A DNA stretch of 64,000 nt from Lepiota brunneoincarnata (lineage: Eukaryota > Basidiomycota > Agaricomycetes > Agaricales > Agaricaceae). The DNA lies in contig JAEBUN010000029.1 in the NCBI GenBank assembly GCA_023014365.1, positions 186,001-250,000 of the forward strand, given 5' to 3'. This document shows positions 9,793 to 21,947 of the stretch, in pieces (positions within the stretch are counted from its first letter, which is position 1; every line of letters starts with the position of its first letter). The notes beneath the pieces were generated by a model that searched no databases, was not told the origin of the DNA, and saw only the letters and a list, made by a program, of their open reading frames with translations. A program made the position numbers and the translations under genes.

Positions 9793-12700
9793 TCGGCGGT
9801 CCTCAGGCCTCTGCACAGACTGAGGATCGCATTGAACTCTGCTGTGCTCCAGAGAGTTTCCGTCTCAATGCGTCCGCTCTTTCCGATCCAAACTCTCTTC
9901 ATATTACATTAACTTCTCCTTTAGTTACTTTGTTACCCTCTGTTTCCGCTCCTGTACTCTCCGCTTCGGACCCGCTTTCTACAACGGACAATGTAGTTAG
10001 TTCTGACTTTTCTTCTTCTTTTTCTCCTTTCAAAGCTCTTGTTGATAGTGGTTCTACTCACTGTTTTGTGGACTCTTCTTTCGTTCGTTCTCATAGTATT
10101 CCAACCTCGTCCATCCCGGCTATTGAACTTCGGTTATTTGATGGGACCTCAAATGCCTACATTACGGAGCTTGTGCAACTGCCTGTATCCTTCCCCTCCG
10201 GTGAATCTATCATTTTGGACACTTATGTCACCCAGCTCGACTCTTCCTGTTCTGTGGTCTTAGGACACAACTGGCTCACCCGCTACAATCCGTTGATTGA
10301 CTGGGCTTTGGGCAGTATTACTTTCCGGCCATCCCTACTTCGAGAATCCTGCTTCCGTCTCTACCTGCGTCGCACCCGCATCGGCTCCGCCTATGGCCGC
10401 CCCTTACTCTCCTGACCTAGGTTCACCACCCCTGTCCGGGACCTCATCCCAATCTGTCCCCCTTGCGAAACCGCACATCTCCTTGATAAACGCTCCTGCC
10501 TTTATCCGCGCTGCCAAGCTCCCTGGCTCCCAACAATTCCGAATCAATCTTTCCGCCGCCTCCGCATCGGCCGCGTCCTCTTCTGTCTCCGAGGAACCGC
10601 CTGACCTCTCGTCCATCCCCGAGGAATACCACGAGTTCGCTGACGTTTTCAGTAAATCGCGTGCTGACACACTTGCTCCACACCGCCCTTACGACCTCCA
10701 GATTAACCTAGAGGATGGCGGTCAGCCTCCGGTCGGTACCATTTACTCCCTTTCACAATCGGAGCTTGGAGCTCTACTGTGATTTTATTGACGAACATTT
10801 ATCTATTGGTTTCATCCGCCCCTCCACTTCCCCTCATGGAGCCCCGGTCCTCTTCGTCAAGAAAAAGGACGGCTCCCTCCGCTTATGCGTTGATTTTAGA
10901 GGTCTCAACCGTATTACCAAGAAGGACCGCTATCCCCTTCCGCTCATCTCCGACCTCTTAGACTCCCCTCGCAAAGCTCGCGTATATACCAAGATCGACC
11001 TCCGCCACGCCTACCATCTTGTCCGCGTTGCTGACGGCGACGAATGGAAGACCGCCTTTCGGACCCGCTACAGGCTCCTTCGAATGGATGGTTATGCCTT
11101 TCGGCCTCACCAATGCCCCCGCCACCTTCCAGCGGTTCATGAACGATATATTCAAGGACATGCTCGACGTCTGCGTTACTATCTACCTTGACGACATTCT
11201 GATATACTCCGACAACCATAGTATCCATCGTGACCAAGTCAAGGAGGTCCTCAAGCGGCTCCGCCAACACAGGTCTATACGCCCGCCCTGACAAATGCCA
11301 GTTCCACTCTGACACAGTGGAATATCTCGGCTACATTCTCTCCCCCGACGGCCTCCGAATGGACCAATCTAAGGTCAAGACCATCCAGGAGTGGCCTGAG
11401 CCTAAGAAAGTCAAGGACATCCAGTCCTTCTTAGGCTTCGCCAATTTCTACCGTCGCTTCATTCACGGATACTCCGACATCGTCGTTCCGCTCACTCGCC
11501 TCACCCGCAAAGACGTGAAGTGGAATTTTACTGATGATTGTCGCGAGGCCTTTAACTCCCTGAAGGAAGCATTTATCTCCGCCCCCAGTCCTCACTCCTT
11601 GGGTCCCCGACGCTCAGATCATTGTCGAGACCGACGCCTCCGACTACGCCCTTGCGGCAATCCTCTCTATCGTCACCGACGATGGGGAGGTCCATCCCGT
11701 TGCATTCCATTCCCGCACCTTTAACACGGCCGAACTCAACTATGACACTCACGACAAGGAACTCCTGGCGATATTCGAAGCCTTTCGCATCTGGCGGCAC
11801 TATCTCGAAGGTGCCCCCCTTGCTATTGATGTGGTCACTGACCACAAGAACCTCGAATACTTCTGCACCACCAAGATCCTGACTCGCCGCCAAGCTCGTT
11901 GGTCCGAGTTCCTATCCCAATTCCACCTCGTCATCCGTTTCCGACCCGGCCGCCTCGGCACCAAGCCTGACGCCCTAACTAGACGATGGGACGTCTACCC
12001 TAAAGGGGGGAATAGCGACTATGCATCAGTCAACCCGCACAACTTCCGGCCTGTGTTCACTCACGAACAGCTCGCGGCCTCCGTCCAGTGCCACCACTCT
12101 TTACGCCCCTTCCCTTCGCGCAGCTGTAGTCATGGACCTCGATCAGCTACACCGCGATATTCTCGCCGCCCTACCAGCGGATCCGACCGCTTCCGCCCAT
12201 CTTGCCAGCCCAGAAGGCCGTTGGTCAGTTAATGATAAAGGTTTCCTCCTCTTAGACGACAGAATCTACGTCCCTGACGCCGACAATCTCCGACTTCGGG
12301 TCCTCCAGTACAAGCATGATCACGTCCTAGCCGGCCACTTCGGTCAGAATAAAACGCTGGAACTCATCCGGCGCGAATACACCTGGCCTAGCGTCCGCAC
12401 CTTCGTCAAGGATTTCTGTAAGTCTTGCGTCACCTGTATGAGGTCTAAACCCCAGCGCCATCGCCCCTACGGTCTCCTTAAGCAACTCCCCATCCCCGAA
12501 CGCCCTTGGAATTCAATCTCCATGGACTTCATCGAAAAACTTCCCGCCTCCTCCGGCTATGATGCCATCCTGGTAATCGTTGACAGACTCACCAAACAAT
12601 CCCTCTTCATTCCGACTTATGATACCATCACTTCCTCCGACCTCGCCCGCCTATTCGTCCTCCACATCTTCTCTAAGCATGGCGTGCCCGAACATGTTAC

Positions 12701-13603
12701 CTCCGACCGCGGCTCCGAATTCGTCTCCCACTTCTTCCGCTCATTGGGACAAGCCCTTGACATGAAGCTACATTTCACCTCGGGCTACCATCCAGAAGGC
12801 GACGGACAAACGGAACGCACCAACCAGACCCTCGAACAATACCTTTGGGTCTATTGTAACTACCAACAGGACAATTGGTCCGAATTACTACCCCTAGCTG
12901 AGTTTGCTTACAACAACGCTCCTAGTGCCACCACCGGTATCTCCCCGTTCTTCGCTAATAAAGGATACCATCCGAACATCACAGTTCATCCTGAACGCGA
13001 TCTTGCCTCCGCCCGGGCCCGCCATTTTGCTGTTGATCTCGACGACCTACATACCACCCTGAAGTCCGAAATAGCGCTAGCCCAGCAACGTTATCAGACC
13101 TCCGCCGACGCCCGCCGACTCCCCGCCCCGGACTTCAAGGTTGGACAAAAGGTATTCGTGAAAGCCCAATTCTTCCGCACCACCCGTCCCTCCAAAAAAC
13201 TCTCCGAAAAGTACCTTGGGCCTTATGAGATCATTGCACAAGCAGGTACTCACTCCCTTACACTCCGACTTCCTGACTCCATGCGTGGAGTACACCCAGT
13301 CTTCCATGTTTCCATGCTCGAACCAGCCACACCTAACACCATACCCGCCCGATCGGATCCGCCGCCCGCGCCGGTTTCCATTGACGGTGAACCAGAATAC
13401 GAGATTGCCCGCATCGTCGACTCTAAGATCGATCGGCGCCGCGCGTGCAAGCTCCTCTATAAAGTCATCTGGTTAGGTTACGAAGACACTGAAGAAGAGT
13501 CCTCGTGGTTGCCAGCCACCGAAGCTTGAACATGCTATAGATCTCGTAGAGGCTTTTCATTCCTCTTACCCTGCAAAGCCTGGTCCTCTTCACTCACTTT
13601 GAG
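9793..13603 (+). pseudogene. Gypsy-1 Pol (PR-RT-RH-IN-chromodomain), frameshifted
   Basis: The full Pol is recognisable across eight frame segments: aspartic protease [10 protein letters not shown] (about 10050), RT with VDFRGLN, the [10 protein letters not shown] block and YLDDIL (about 11187), RNase H (VETDASDYAL), integrase zinc region and DD35E core, then a chromodomain (EYEIARIVDSK, YKVIWLGY) whose last helix lies beyond the TGA near 13527. The breaks are near 10335, 10775, 11070, 11270, 11585, 12095 and 13525. Each is explained by one extra base and the frame always moves the same way. No nonsense substitution is seen. Either these are consensus errors or the copy is dead. Confidence 0.85.
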
Positions 13604-13671
13604 TTACTGACCACACATCACACCAAGAAACAACCATGTATTAAACAAACCCAAAAAACAACCCCGTACAA

Positions 13672-14758
13672 CTACCTATCGGTGTCGTCTCCAGAGAGCC
13701 CGGGCGACCCATTCACTTCTTCCATCAAATCCTGCACCTCCTCCTCCGAAGCGGGCCCGACACTCCCCTCCGAACCCTCCGTCTCCGAAAAATTTCCACT
13801 CGACCAATTTCCGTCCACCTGAGCCTCCCAACGCCGTAGTTGCTCGTAGCGGCCAGCAAGCGACCCCATCTTGTCGACCTTTTCCCCCAACCGAGCGATG
13901 GACCGCTCAATTCGCACCTCCAGGATGTAGATTTTCTTGACGGTCTCCTGGTGCCTTTCTTCGATGAGCTGTTTCAACTCTACAAGGTCCATCAATTGGC
14001 ATCCATCATAATACAAGGATTCCTTACTCACCTTCGAATTGCTGGCCCAACAAACCACCGGCCCCGCTCGGCTCCGTCTCCTCTTGACCCCCGCACCGTT
14101 TTTTCATTTTGCTGCACCGACGGCAACTCCTGGTGTTACTAAGAAACTATCAGTATGTAGTCCGGAAATCCTCCAAAATGACTTACCCGCCGGCCACCTC
14201 ACATGGGACCCCGTCTCGCTGGCACCTCCAGCAGGGATTCTCGCCCCTGAATACGTGCGCATTGCCCCGTCGTGGGGCCGCCCTCGCCTTTGCCTTCCCC
14301 TTACCCTTACCCCCTGAATCCCCGGAGTCCTCCTCCCCCTCTTCCTCCTCATCCCTCGCCTCATCCCTATCTGTATATTCGGAATCCGACTCCTCCGTAT
14401 CTACTTGCATCGGGTCTTCCGACAGACGGCTCGACAAGGCCCCTGTGGTCGTCGCAACGAGTCGGGCCCAAATCGCCCGACGCTCTGCCTCAGCGGTTTC
14501 CTCTTGCTGCCTCCTGATCTCCTCCACATATCGCTCCTTCGCGTGCTCTTCCGCTTGTCGCTGGCGCAGCTCTATGAGCCGCCGTCGCTCCTCCTCTTGG
14601 CGCTCTATTGCCAGCCGCCGCTCCTCCTCCTCTCGCCGTTCCTCTTCTTCTAGCCTCTCAATTTCGAGCCGCTCTCGTTCCTCTCGCTCCGCCTTCTCTC
14701 TCAGTAATCGCGCCTTGCGCTCCGTAGCGGTCGGTTGACGGGATGGTTGTCTGCTCAT
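13672..14758 (-). CDS. Antisense Zn2Cys6-type coiled-coil protein inside Gypsy-1
   Basis: A spliced gene on the strand opposite to Gypsy-1, between pol and the 3' LTR: complement(join(13672..13979, 14032..14138, 14187..14758)), 328 residues. Intron 1 (48 bp, GTAAGT...TTAG) and intron 2 (52 bp, GTGAGT...GTAG) keep the frame. The N-terminus (about 1-110) is a highly charged Arg/Glu coiled coil, then an acidic stretch and a basic GKGKGKAKAR patch. The cysteines CWRCQRDGVPC and CRRCSKMKKRC, joined across intron 1, give C-x2-C-x6-C-x9-C-x2-C-x6-C, the spacing of the fungal binuclear zinc cluster. A second coiled coil (ELKQLIEERHQETVKKIYIL) and an acidic tail follow. DNA binding is inferred. Introns survive retrotransposition because the element's RNA carries them antisense. 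A regulator of the element or a captured host gene are both possible. Confidence 0.7.
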
Positions 14759-14880
14759 GGGGGTAGGAGGTCAAGTTGTGTCCTCTCAAATTCGAATCAG
14801 TTCACCTTTTTTTTTATACCCTCATGGAATTTTCCGGTGGGCCCCGGTCTAGACCGCCTTGGGCCTCAAGGCTTGGCCCT

Positions 14881-14893
14881 AAAGGGGGGGCAC
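14881..14893 (+). promoter_or_regulatory. Gypsy-1 polypurine tract
   Basis: AAAGGGGGGG followed by CAC directly precedes the 3' LTR at 14894. Purine runs in this position prime plus-strand DNA synthesis in LTR retrotransposons. Confidence 0.7.
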
Positions 14894-15554
14894 TGTCATA
14901 TCCACACCAAACCTAGAGCTTAACCATTAGGCTTCGGCTTCTCGACTCCACGTGTGCTCCACACGACAACCCTATGCCCTCTGACTCGGCCCCGACTGGC
15001 TCCGACCGCAACCCTTCGCCCCGATCACACGACCTACCTCTACATGTGCCACGATCACCTGACCCTCGGTGCTCCCATTGTCCAGTTCTCCATTCTCCGT
15101 CCGTAATCAGAATACGTTACCAGTCTCCATACCCGTACCGGTCTCCATTCCATTCGAAATTATTCGTAATCCGCTTGTAACCATATGGGTCTCCGCTTCA
15201 CTCCGCACGTAGCCAGTACGAGTCATAATTCGTCGAGCTAGTAGTATATATACCGTAGGCACTTGGCTTGTACTCCTCAGTCTGATAATCGAATCGAGCA
15301 GTGGACCAGTCCCCTGTTCCCTATCCTCCTCTCTCTCTGCCTCGCTCCGCTTCGGCCCCGACTTCCTGAAATACGGACTCGGACAGTAGGAGGGCACAGC
15401 ACATAAGCTGAGGCCGCAAGTCCACTCTCCGCCCGAAGTACTCCGCCTCGGTCCCGCCGTCTACGTACTGACGTCGTCCCATCCCCCGGTTACCTTATAC
15501 CAAGGATACCACCCCGACCCTCCGCTTCGGTTCCGACCCGCACCGGCTCTAACA
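14894..15554 (+). repeat. Gypsy-1 3' LTR
   Basis: 661 bp. It differs from the 5' LTR at about four positions, for example CACACG for CATGCG and CCGGTC for CCAGTC, all transitions. It is followed by target duplication CGTAT. Confidence 0.95.
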
Positions 15555-15559
15555 CGTAT

Positions 15560-15933
15560 TCTGAAATTGGAGTGTGTTCCAATTTAGTTGTAAAGGCTCC
15601 GTCGGTGGCAGCCTTGTGCAGATCTCTGTCAGAAGGGTGATCTGGTCCATATGATCGTACTCCAGCTGTATGGTATCTAAGGGAGGCGGCTGGGGCAGCT
15701 GTTGGTTCTGGGGTGTCGTTGGGGTCGGGGGTCTTGTCCCTGAGGGAGGTGTATGTTGTGGCGAAGGTGTGAGAGGGGGTGTAGGGAGACGGGGCTGGAA
15801 CGGGAGTTGTCTGAAGTGTAGTATGTTCGACGCTTGCATTGTTTATGATGACAACGGAGGATGATGAGGAGGTTGGTGAAGGTGTTGTTGAAAAAGGGGG
15901 AGTAGTTTGGGGGCAAGTGAGGTCGAGGTTCAT
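15560..15933 (-). pseudogene. Gypsy-2 ORF3, N-terminal part
   Basis: This is the N-terminal segment of the third ORF, starting MNLDLTCPQTTPPFS at 15933, nine bases after the pol stop (15942-15944). It continues through a Pro/Ser/Thr-rich region with the family motif LRDKTPDPN to LEHTPISEY, where Gypsy-1 inserted. In Gypsy-4 the same sequence continues YDRQLWYDYTHHV. The upstream ATG used in Gypsy-4 is ATA here. Confidence 0.7.
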
Positions 15934-15941
15934 GGGTATCT

Positions 15942-18900
15942 TTAAGTACGTTTGGTGTGGGAGTGAAGTTGTCTTTGGTTGGTTCTGGTAGGTTCCTGTT
16001 CTTTCTGGATAATTCCATGAGCTTCTTTATACTCGGTCAAGTATTCTTTGGCGTTTGCATGAAGTGTTTCATCGGTGATCCATTCGTTCTCCATGTGGGA
16101 GTATCCTTTCCATTTGACGTAGTATTGGAGTTTTCTGCGGTGTTGGCGGTGATTTAGAATGGCTTCTATTTCGTATTCTTCTTCTTCATTGATGATGTCC
16201 GGTGGTGGTGGAGTCGGATGAGATCCGTATGCTTCTGTTTTGGTATATGGGGTTAGAAGGTTTCTGTGGAATATCGGGTGTATTTTCCATTTGATCGGAA
16301 GTTTTAGCTTGTAGGTGAGTGGCGATAAGACTTCTGAGATAAGGAAGGGTCCTAGTCGTTTTGGGAATATTTTGTTGGAAATGAAGGGGAGTTTGAGGTT
16401 CTTGGCTTCTAGCCATACTTTTTGACATGTTTCAAGGGGTTTGACAGTTCTTCTGGTTCTTTGTTTCATAATATCGGCAGAGAGTTGATGTGCCACATGT
16501 GCTTCTTTTCTGGCATCATCAAGGAGTCTGATGCATTTGTCTACTGATGGAAAGTTTGATGTTTCCATTACTGTGGGTATCAGCGGAGGGTTGTATCCCA
16601 TGATTAGTTTGAATGGGGATTTCTGCCTTGAGGCATGTATCTTGGAGTTGTGTGCAAACTCGGCAATAGGGAGGGTTTCTGACCAATCAAGAGGGTTTCT
16701 GGTGCAGTATATGGCAAGATAGGTTTCAATTTCCTGATTGTATCGTTCGGTAGAACCATCTGTCTGGGGATGGTATGCAGTTGAGAATGCTTGTTGGATG
16801 TTTAGTCGTTTGGCTAGTTGTCGGAGGGAGTTGGCTGCGAATCTGGGGTCTCGATCTGATATGATTTTGTTGGGTAGTCTGAATCTGGTGAAGACTTTTT
16901 CTATTAATAGTCATCCGATGTCGTCGGCGTTTGATCGATCTGAGGTTGGGATGAAAATTACCCCCTCTGTAAGGCTGTGGTCTACCATGGACAATATCAC
17001 ATTGTGGCTGGCGCTAGGCGGTAGACCAGTGATAAGATCCCATGAGATCTGTGCAAATGGGCATTTGGAAGATGATGGTGGAATAGGTTGAGTTGGTGTG
17101 CGATCTGGTCTGCGTATGATTTTGTGTTGCTGGCACTCTGGACAGCCTTTGACGTAGTTCTTTATGAACGTCGACATTCCTGGCCAATATACTTCTTTCT
17201 TGGTGAGGCGGTATGTTTCCTGTTCTCCAGGGTGGCCACGTGTGGGGTAGTCGTGGTATCTTGCGATGACATTGTGTCTGAGTTGGAGGTCTTCTGGAAT
17301 AATGACACGTTCTTGGAATGTGAGGAGTGGACCATTTGAGGTCGGAACTGTTCCGAAGTCTTTATCAGCAGTGTTAGGATGGGTTTCTTTTAGGAGTTTG
17401 AATGCTTCGGTGGTTCTAGCGTCGTATTTGGGTGATTCCGTGATTCTTTCTTGGAGTTCCATATCGATGGTGGTGATAAAGAGGTGTTCTGGGAGTACTG
17501 TGATCAGGTTTTGATCTTCTATGTCAGTGGTGGCGACAAAGAGGTTGTTTGGAAGCATGGTGACATCTTCGTTATTATTATCCTCATCAGGGATGTGGTC
17601 TGGACGTCTTGATAGAGCGTCTGGTGCAGGGATCTTTGATCCTGGGACATGTTCTAATTTGAAGTTGTAGTCAGCAAGGGTCTGGACCCATCATGCTTGT
17701 CTGCGGTTGATTTTCTGGGGTTTGTGCCAGTATGTTAGGTTTTGGTGATCCATTCTGATACGGATGGTATGGGGGCTGCCAAGGAGGTAATGGTGCCATT
17801 CTTTGAGGGCTCGGATAATTGCGAGAAGTTCCCTGTCGTAGATATCGTAATTGCGTTCCGCTGGTCCGAACGTCTTTGAATAGAATGATACGGGTTTCCG
17901 TATTCTGTTGATGTCATGTTGGTAAAGGACAGCTCCTGATGCGAATTTGGAAGCATCAGCTTCTATTTCAAAGGGTTTTGTGGAGTTGGGCATGAGGAGT
18001 ACCGGTTCCTTGAGGAATTCGTTCTTGAGCGTTTCGAACACTTTCTGTTCTTCTTTCCATTCAAATTTGTTTGATTTGGAAAGGAGTTGGTTCAGGGGTT
18101 TGGTGTGGTGGGAGTAGTTGTGGATGAACTTCCGATAGAAGTTACAGAATCCGATAAATTTCCAAATGTGTCGGACTGTTTTTGGCACTGGCCAGTCTTC
18201 TATTCCCTTGAGTTTTCTGGGATCCATTTTGATCTCGTCTGGCGTGATAATCATGCCTAGATATTTGAGTCGTTGTTTGTTGAACTTGCATTTCTCTGTT
18301 TTGAGGTAAAGGTCGTTTTCTTGCAGGATTTGCAGTACTTTTTCCATAAGTCGGTCAGTTTCTTCCTGGGTTTTGCCGTAGATTAGGATATCATCCATGT
18401 AGATGATGATTCCTCCTTTCTCCATTATTTCAGAGAATAATGTGTCCATCATATGTTGGAACGTCGCGGGACTGTTGCAGAGTCCGAAAAACATAACAGT
18501 TGGTTCGAAAAGACCCATGGGAGTCTTGAACGCTGCTTTCCATTGATTGCCATCTTTGATTCTGACGTTATTGTATCCTAAGCGGACGTCAAGCTTAGTG
18601 AAATACTTAGCTCCTTTGAGTTTGTCCATGATAGAGGAAATCATGGGGATTGGGTAAGCGTTTTTGACAGTATGATTCGTTTAGATAACAATAGTCTTGG
18701 CAGGGTCGGAGGTCTCCTCCTTTCTTGGCAACGAAGAAGAAGGGTGATGCCATAGGGGATTTTGAGGGTGGATGTACCCTTTTCGGAGGTTTTCATCTAT
18801 GAATTCTTTTAGCGCCTTTTCTTCGGCAGGTGCCACTTGATAAGGTTTCATTGATTTTGCTTCGAATGTCGGTTTTAGTTCAATTTTGTGATCAAACATT

Positions 18901-19775
18901 CTTGATGGTGGGAATTGTTCGGAGGCTTTTTTGTTGAATATTCTAGCCCATCGGGCGAATCTCCGAGGGATCTCGGGTGGTTCCTTGTTTGATTCCGGTT
19001 GTTTTCCTTTTTGGTTTGTCGATTTTGTTGGGTTGTGTTGCTCATTGTGGAGTGTTGTGGTATGTGTCACTTTGGCGTTTACTTCTAATGGGGTTAGAAG
19101 CATTGGATTCATTTCTCTTTCTAAAGAGAAAGTGTCAAGGTCAACGTTTGATAGGTTGACATATTCTTCGGGGTTTTCCTCAGGTTGGGAGGTCTTTCCA
19201 GCCATTATGTCCATGGCAATGGAGTTGAGTTCGACAGGTCATCGTAGGGTTCTGAGGAGTTCGGAAAAGTCCTGGTGATCGATTTGTGGTTTCCAAGAAA
19301 ACGTCTTGGTCTTCCAGTTGATATCGGGATTGTATTGTTCCAACAGGGAAATCCGATGATGAGGTCTTTCTCACCAGTGTTTGTGATGTACACTTCTAGT
19401 GTGCAATCTCTTCCATCGATGATGGTTCTGATTTTGATGTATTCATGGATCTTGCCATGTTGATTATCAGTTCTGTCAACTGTTACTGAGTGGGATTGGT
19501 TGGTCCAGTTGTTTGGTTTGATAACCATGTCGTTCAACGACTTTGTGGGAGATGAAATTCCCTTGGGCTCCTGAGTCTATCAGGGCGGTGATGGCCACAG
19601 GTTTTGATGTCCGTTCACTCCAAATCTCGATGGGTAAGAAAAGGGATCGTTTATTCGGGGATAGTCGTAATTGTACAGAGTTTATCGAGAAAGTGTCCTT
19701 CTGGGAGTGAGAATATGAAATGTCCTTCTGAGTTCTGGAACGTGCAGGGGGCACATCGGTTGACAGCATTCCTTT
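15942..19775 (-). pseudogene. Gypsy-2 Pol (PR-RT-RH-IN-chromodomain)
   Basis: Minus-strand Pol in several fragments: protease ALIDSGAQGNFIS (about 19590), a long spacer, RT and RNase H (17691-18644, with [11 protein letters not shown] and [10 protein letters not shown]), integrase zinc region GHPGEQ...CPECQQHK and core (16911-17558), integrase C-terminus, and a chromodomain (EYEIEAILNH, YYVKWKGYSH; about 16050-16200). The breaks are mostly TGA where sister copies have CGA, for example next to RRQA near 17690 and before the LLIEKV block near 16912. RT motif Asp residues are intact, unlike Gypsy-4. Nonfunctional as it stands. Confidence 0.85.
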
Positions 19776-20967
19776 TTAAAAATCCTGGAATGGATGCATC
19801 TCCGGGTCCTTGGTTAGCGCGGAGTGGAGTTCTTGTTGGAGTTCAGGGTCAAGATCATTGACCATTTGGCGCATCTGAGATGTGACTTCTGCGACGGCAA
19901 GGGAATACTTGCGTTGTGGTGATTGTTGGGTGTTCCGGTTTGGAACTCCAGGGCGATTGTTTTGTTGTCCAATAAAGGGACAGTTGGGGTTTCTCGCAGG
20001 ACAAGGAGGGTTGGTACGCATTCCTGGGAAGCATCTAACTGGTGGTGGTTGAGGGCATTTGCTGACCCAATGATCCTTGGCTCCACATTGGAAGCATTCT
20101 TGGTTCTGGTATGATTTCATTTGTTGTCTGGTGACAACGGCATCTAACTCCAACGGTTCTTGTGTGGGGTCTTCTTCAGCGTATTCCGGTTGTGGAATTT
20201 TGGGATAAGGATCTGCAAATCCTTCTTCCATTGCGACATGGTCTATTTCCATGGTGTGTGGGTCTCGTGGGGTGAAACATGGAGCGTTGCTCCTTTGGTA
20301 GAACTGTGTGTAGGGCACATTGTTGTTTGGGCGGCTTGGTCCACGGTTGGGTTGGTATTGATTTCTTTGGGGGAACGTGTTTCTGGGGGTGCCGTAGAGG
20401 GCATTGATTCGGTGGAAATTGTCGTCGAGTTTATTGGCTCAGGTGTACCAAGCGGTGATAGTTGTCGGAGGGTTTTCCGATTTGTTGATTTTCATGGCAA
20501 TGCAGTGGTCGATTGCCTTGCAGTATAGATCGATCAAGGTACGATCTTTGTTTAGTCCAGATTGACGGACAAGTTCTTTGAACTGAGCGTTGAATTCAGT
20601 CATTGGTTTGCCTGCTTGGTGCAGGGTTTGAAGTCTGGTATGCGCATATGCGTGTTCATCTGCTGGGGTGAAGTCGGCTCTAAGCTGAGCAGTGAAGTTG
20701 TCCCATGACTCCATGGCTATGGGTTGCCCTTGTTGGGTTTGGGCATTTCTCTCATGGAGGTATTGTCTAGCCCAGGCTTGGGCATCTCCTGATTGCATTG
20801 TCGAAAGGACAAATAAAGTCCTAGCGAGGTTGGTGTTGTACGTTGTTGCGTTGGCGAGTACGTAAACTTCACATTGGAAGATCCAATCTTTGAACAATCT
20901 TCTGGTTCCATCGAAGGTGATGGGTTTGAGGAGTCCTAGCTCCTTTGGGGTAGGGTGCGGCGGCCAT
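19776..20967 (-). pseudogene. Gypsy-2 Gag
   Basis: From ATG at 20967 (MAAAPYPK) a one-base shift leads into the capsid-like region (20439-20897; FEDW/FKDWIFQCEVYVLAN) and a C-terminal part (19776-20318) with zinc knuckle CFQCGAKDHWVSKC. Gag ends GAT TTT TAA and Pol continues in the -1 frame (GGA TTT TTA AAA), so a -1 shift on the TTT codon is the likely expression mode. The glutamine codon in GDAQAWAR is CAA here but TGA in Gypsy-3 and Gypsy-4. Confidence 0.8.
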
Positions 20968-21947
20968 TATTTGTAATTGTCCGGGTGGTGGCAGCGGTGG
21001 TGGCGATGGTGGTTGTGTTGGTTGTAGAGGGGGAGCTGGTAGGGCTAAGGGTACGGTTGGCGCAGGTAGTGCGGGTGGTTGTGGATTGGGATCCGACTGG
21101 TTGTCGTCTGTTGTATAGACATTGGAGTTGTTATCTGCTGGGGGAGTTCTTCCCTGATTTACTGCATATTCGTGGTGTGTGAGTAAGTTTTATTCTGATG
21201 TGGAAAGTCCTCTTGGTTGTTTGAGGGCGTTTTTAAGTCTTTGAAGTTCGTAGTCGTTTAATGGATCTACTTTGGTATGGTATTCTTCGGTTTGTTTGCA
21301 TTTTCTTTCTTCTTCTTCGTAGTGTTCTTTCAATTCTCTTTCGTGTTGTAGTCTTTGTCGTTCTGCTAATTTGTCAGCAAAACTTGTTCTTGTATGGGTT
21401 GATGTACTTGGAGTGGGCAAGTCGAAAGGGGATGGAGGATAGAATGGGGATGGTGTCTGAGTGGGGATAGGATTTCTTCTGGGATCTGGGTTTTGGGTTC
21501 CTGATCCTGAGATTCTGTTTCTCGATTTGGGAGGAGGTGATGGAGCTTCTCGGGCTGAGAACTTCTTTGGAGGCGTGGTGGCAGTTGTCTAGCGATCAAT
21601 TATTGCTAGAAGGATGAAAAATTGGGTTGCAATGATGGATATCCCTGAATATAGGTTCCACGATCTGACGATGCAACAGTGACAGGGGCACGTGATACGT
21701 TCGAGCTCTAGGGTGATAATTCGGTAGGCGATGAGGGTGGTGGTGGAGGTGAAAACAAAAATGAGTAGGTAAGCCAGGTCTTCTGGTGGGGAGAGGTTGA
21801 GGGACGTAGCGATGGCTACACAGAGAGGTGGTTTTCTTTCGCACGTTGTTTTGAATGACCAGGGTACCTCGACATGTTCAGTACATTGGTAGAGCAGAGC
21901 AGAGTGGAGGGCGAGCAAGAGATAAGCAGCAGAGTATCTTAGTGTTT
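20968..21947 (-). other. Gypsy-2 leader with AUG-less ORFs and self-priming site
   Basis: Between the 5' LTR and gag lies about 1 kb. From the LTR side: a self-priming site (21935-21946), a frame of about 109 codons without ATG (21589-21918) encoding two hydrophobic segments and a cysteine-rich CPCHCC motif, then TAG, then a same-frame Pro-rich and Glu/Lys-rich coiled-coil region (FADKLAERQ, ELKEHYEEEERK; about 21190-21420). Gypsy-3 and Gypsy-4 hold the same layout with TAG at the same place. It may be a structured untranslated leader or an N-terminal Gag extension. Confidence 0.55.
21935..21946 (-). promoter_or_regulatory. Gypsy-2 self-priming primer-binding site
   Basis: On the minus strand AACACTAAGATA follows the 5' LTR after one base. 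It is the exact complement of TATCTTAGTGTT in the LTR, about 33 bp downstream of a TATATAA box, as in Tf1-like self-priming elements. Confidence 0.65.

Larger units (their letters stand above)
7672..15554 (+). mobile_element. Gypsy-1 chromovirus with antisense passenger gene
   Basis: Complete LTR element of 7.9 kb with 661-bp LTRs (7672-8332, 14894-15554; TGTCAT...TAACA) and target duplication CGTAT (7667-7671, 15555-15559). Order: self-priming site, gag, protease-RT-RNase H-integrase-chromodomain, an antisense spliced gene, polypurine tract, LTR. The LTRs differ at only about four positions, all transitions, so it is the youngest insertion of nest 1. It sits inside ORF3 of Gypsy-2. gag is open, but pol is broken by seven single-base insertions. 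Confidence 0.95.

Noticed and set aside
14109..14738. 209-codon Ser/Arg-rich plus-strand frame
   Set aside because: It is the complement of the Arg/Glu coiled-coil exon of the antisense gene; its composition follows from reading those codons backwards.
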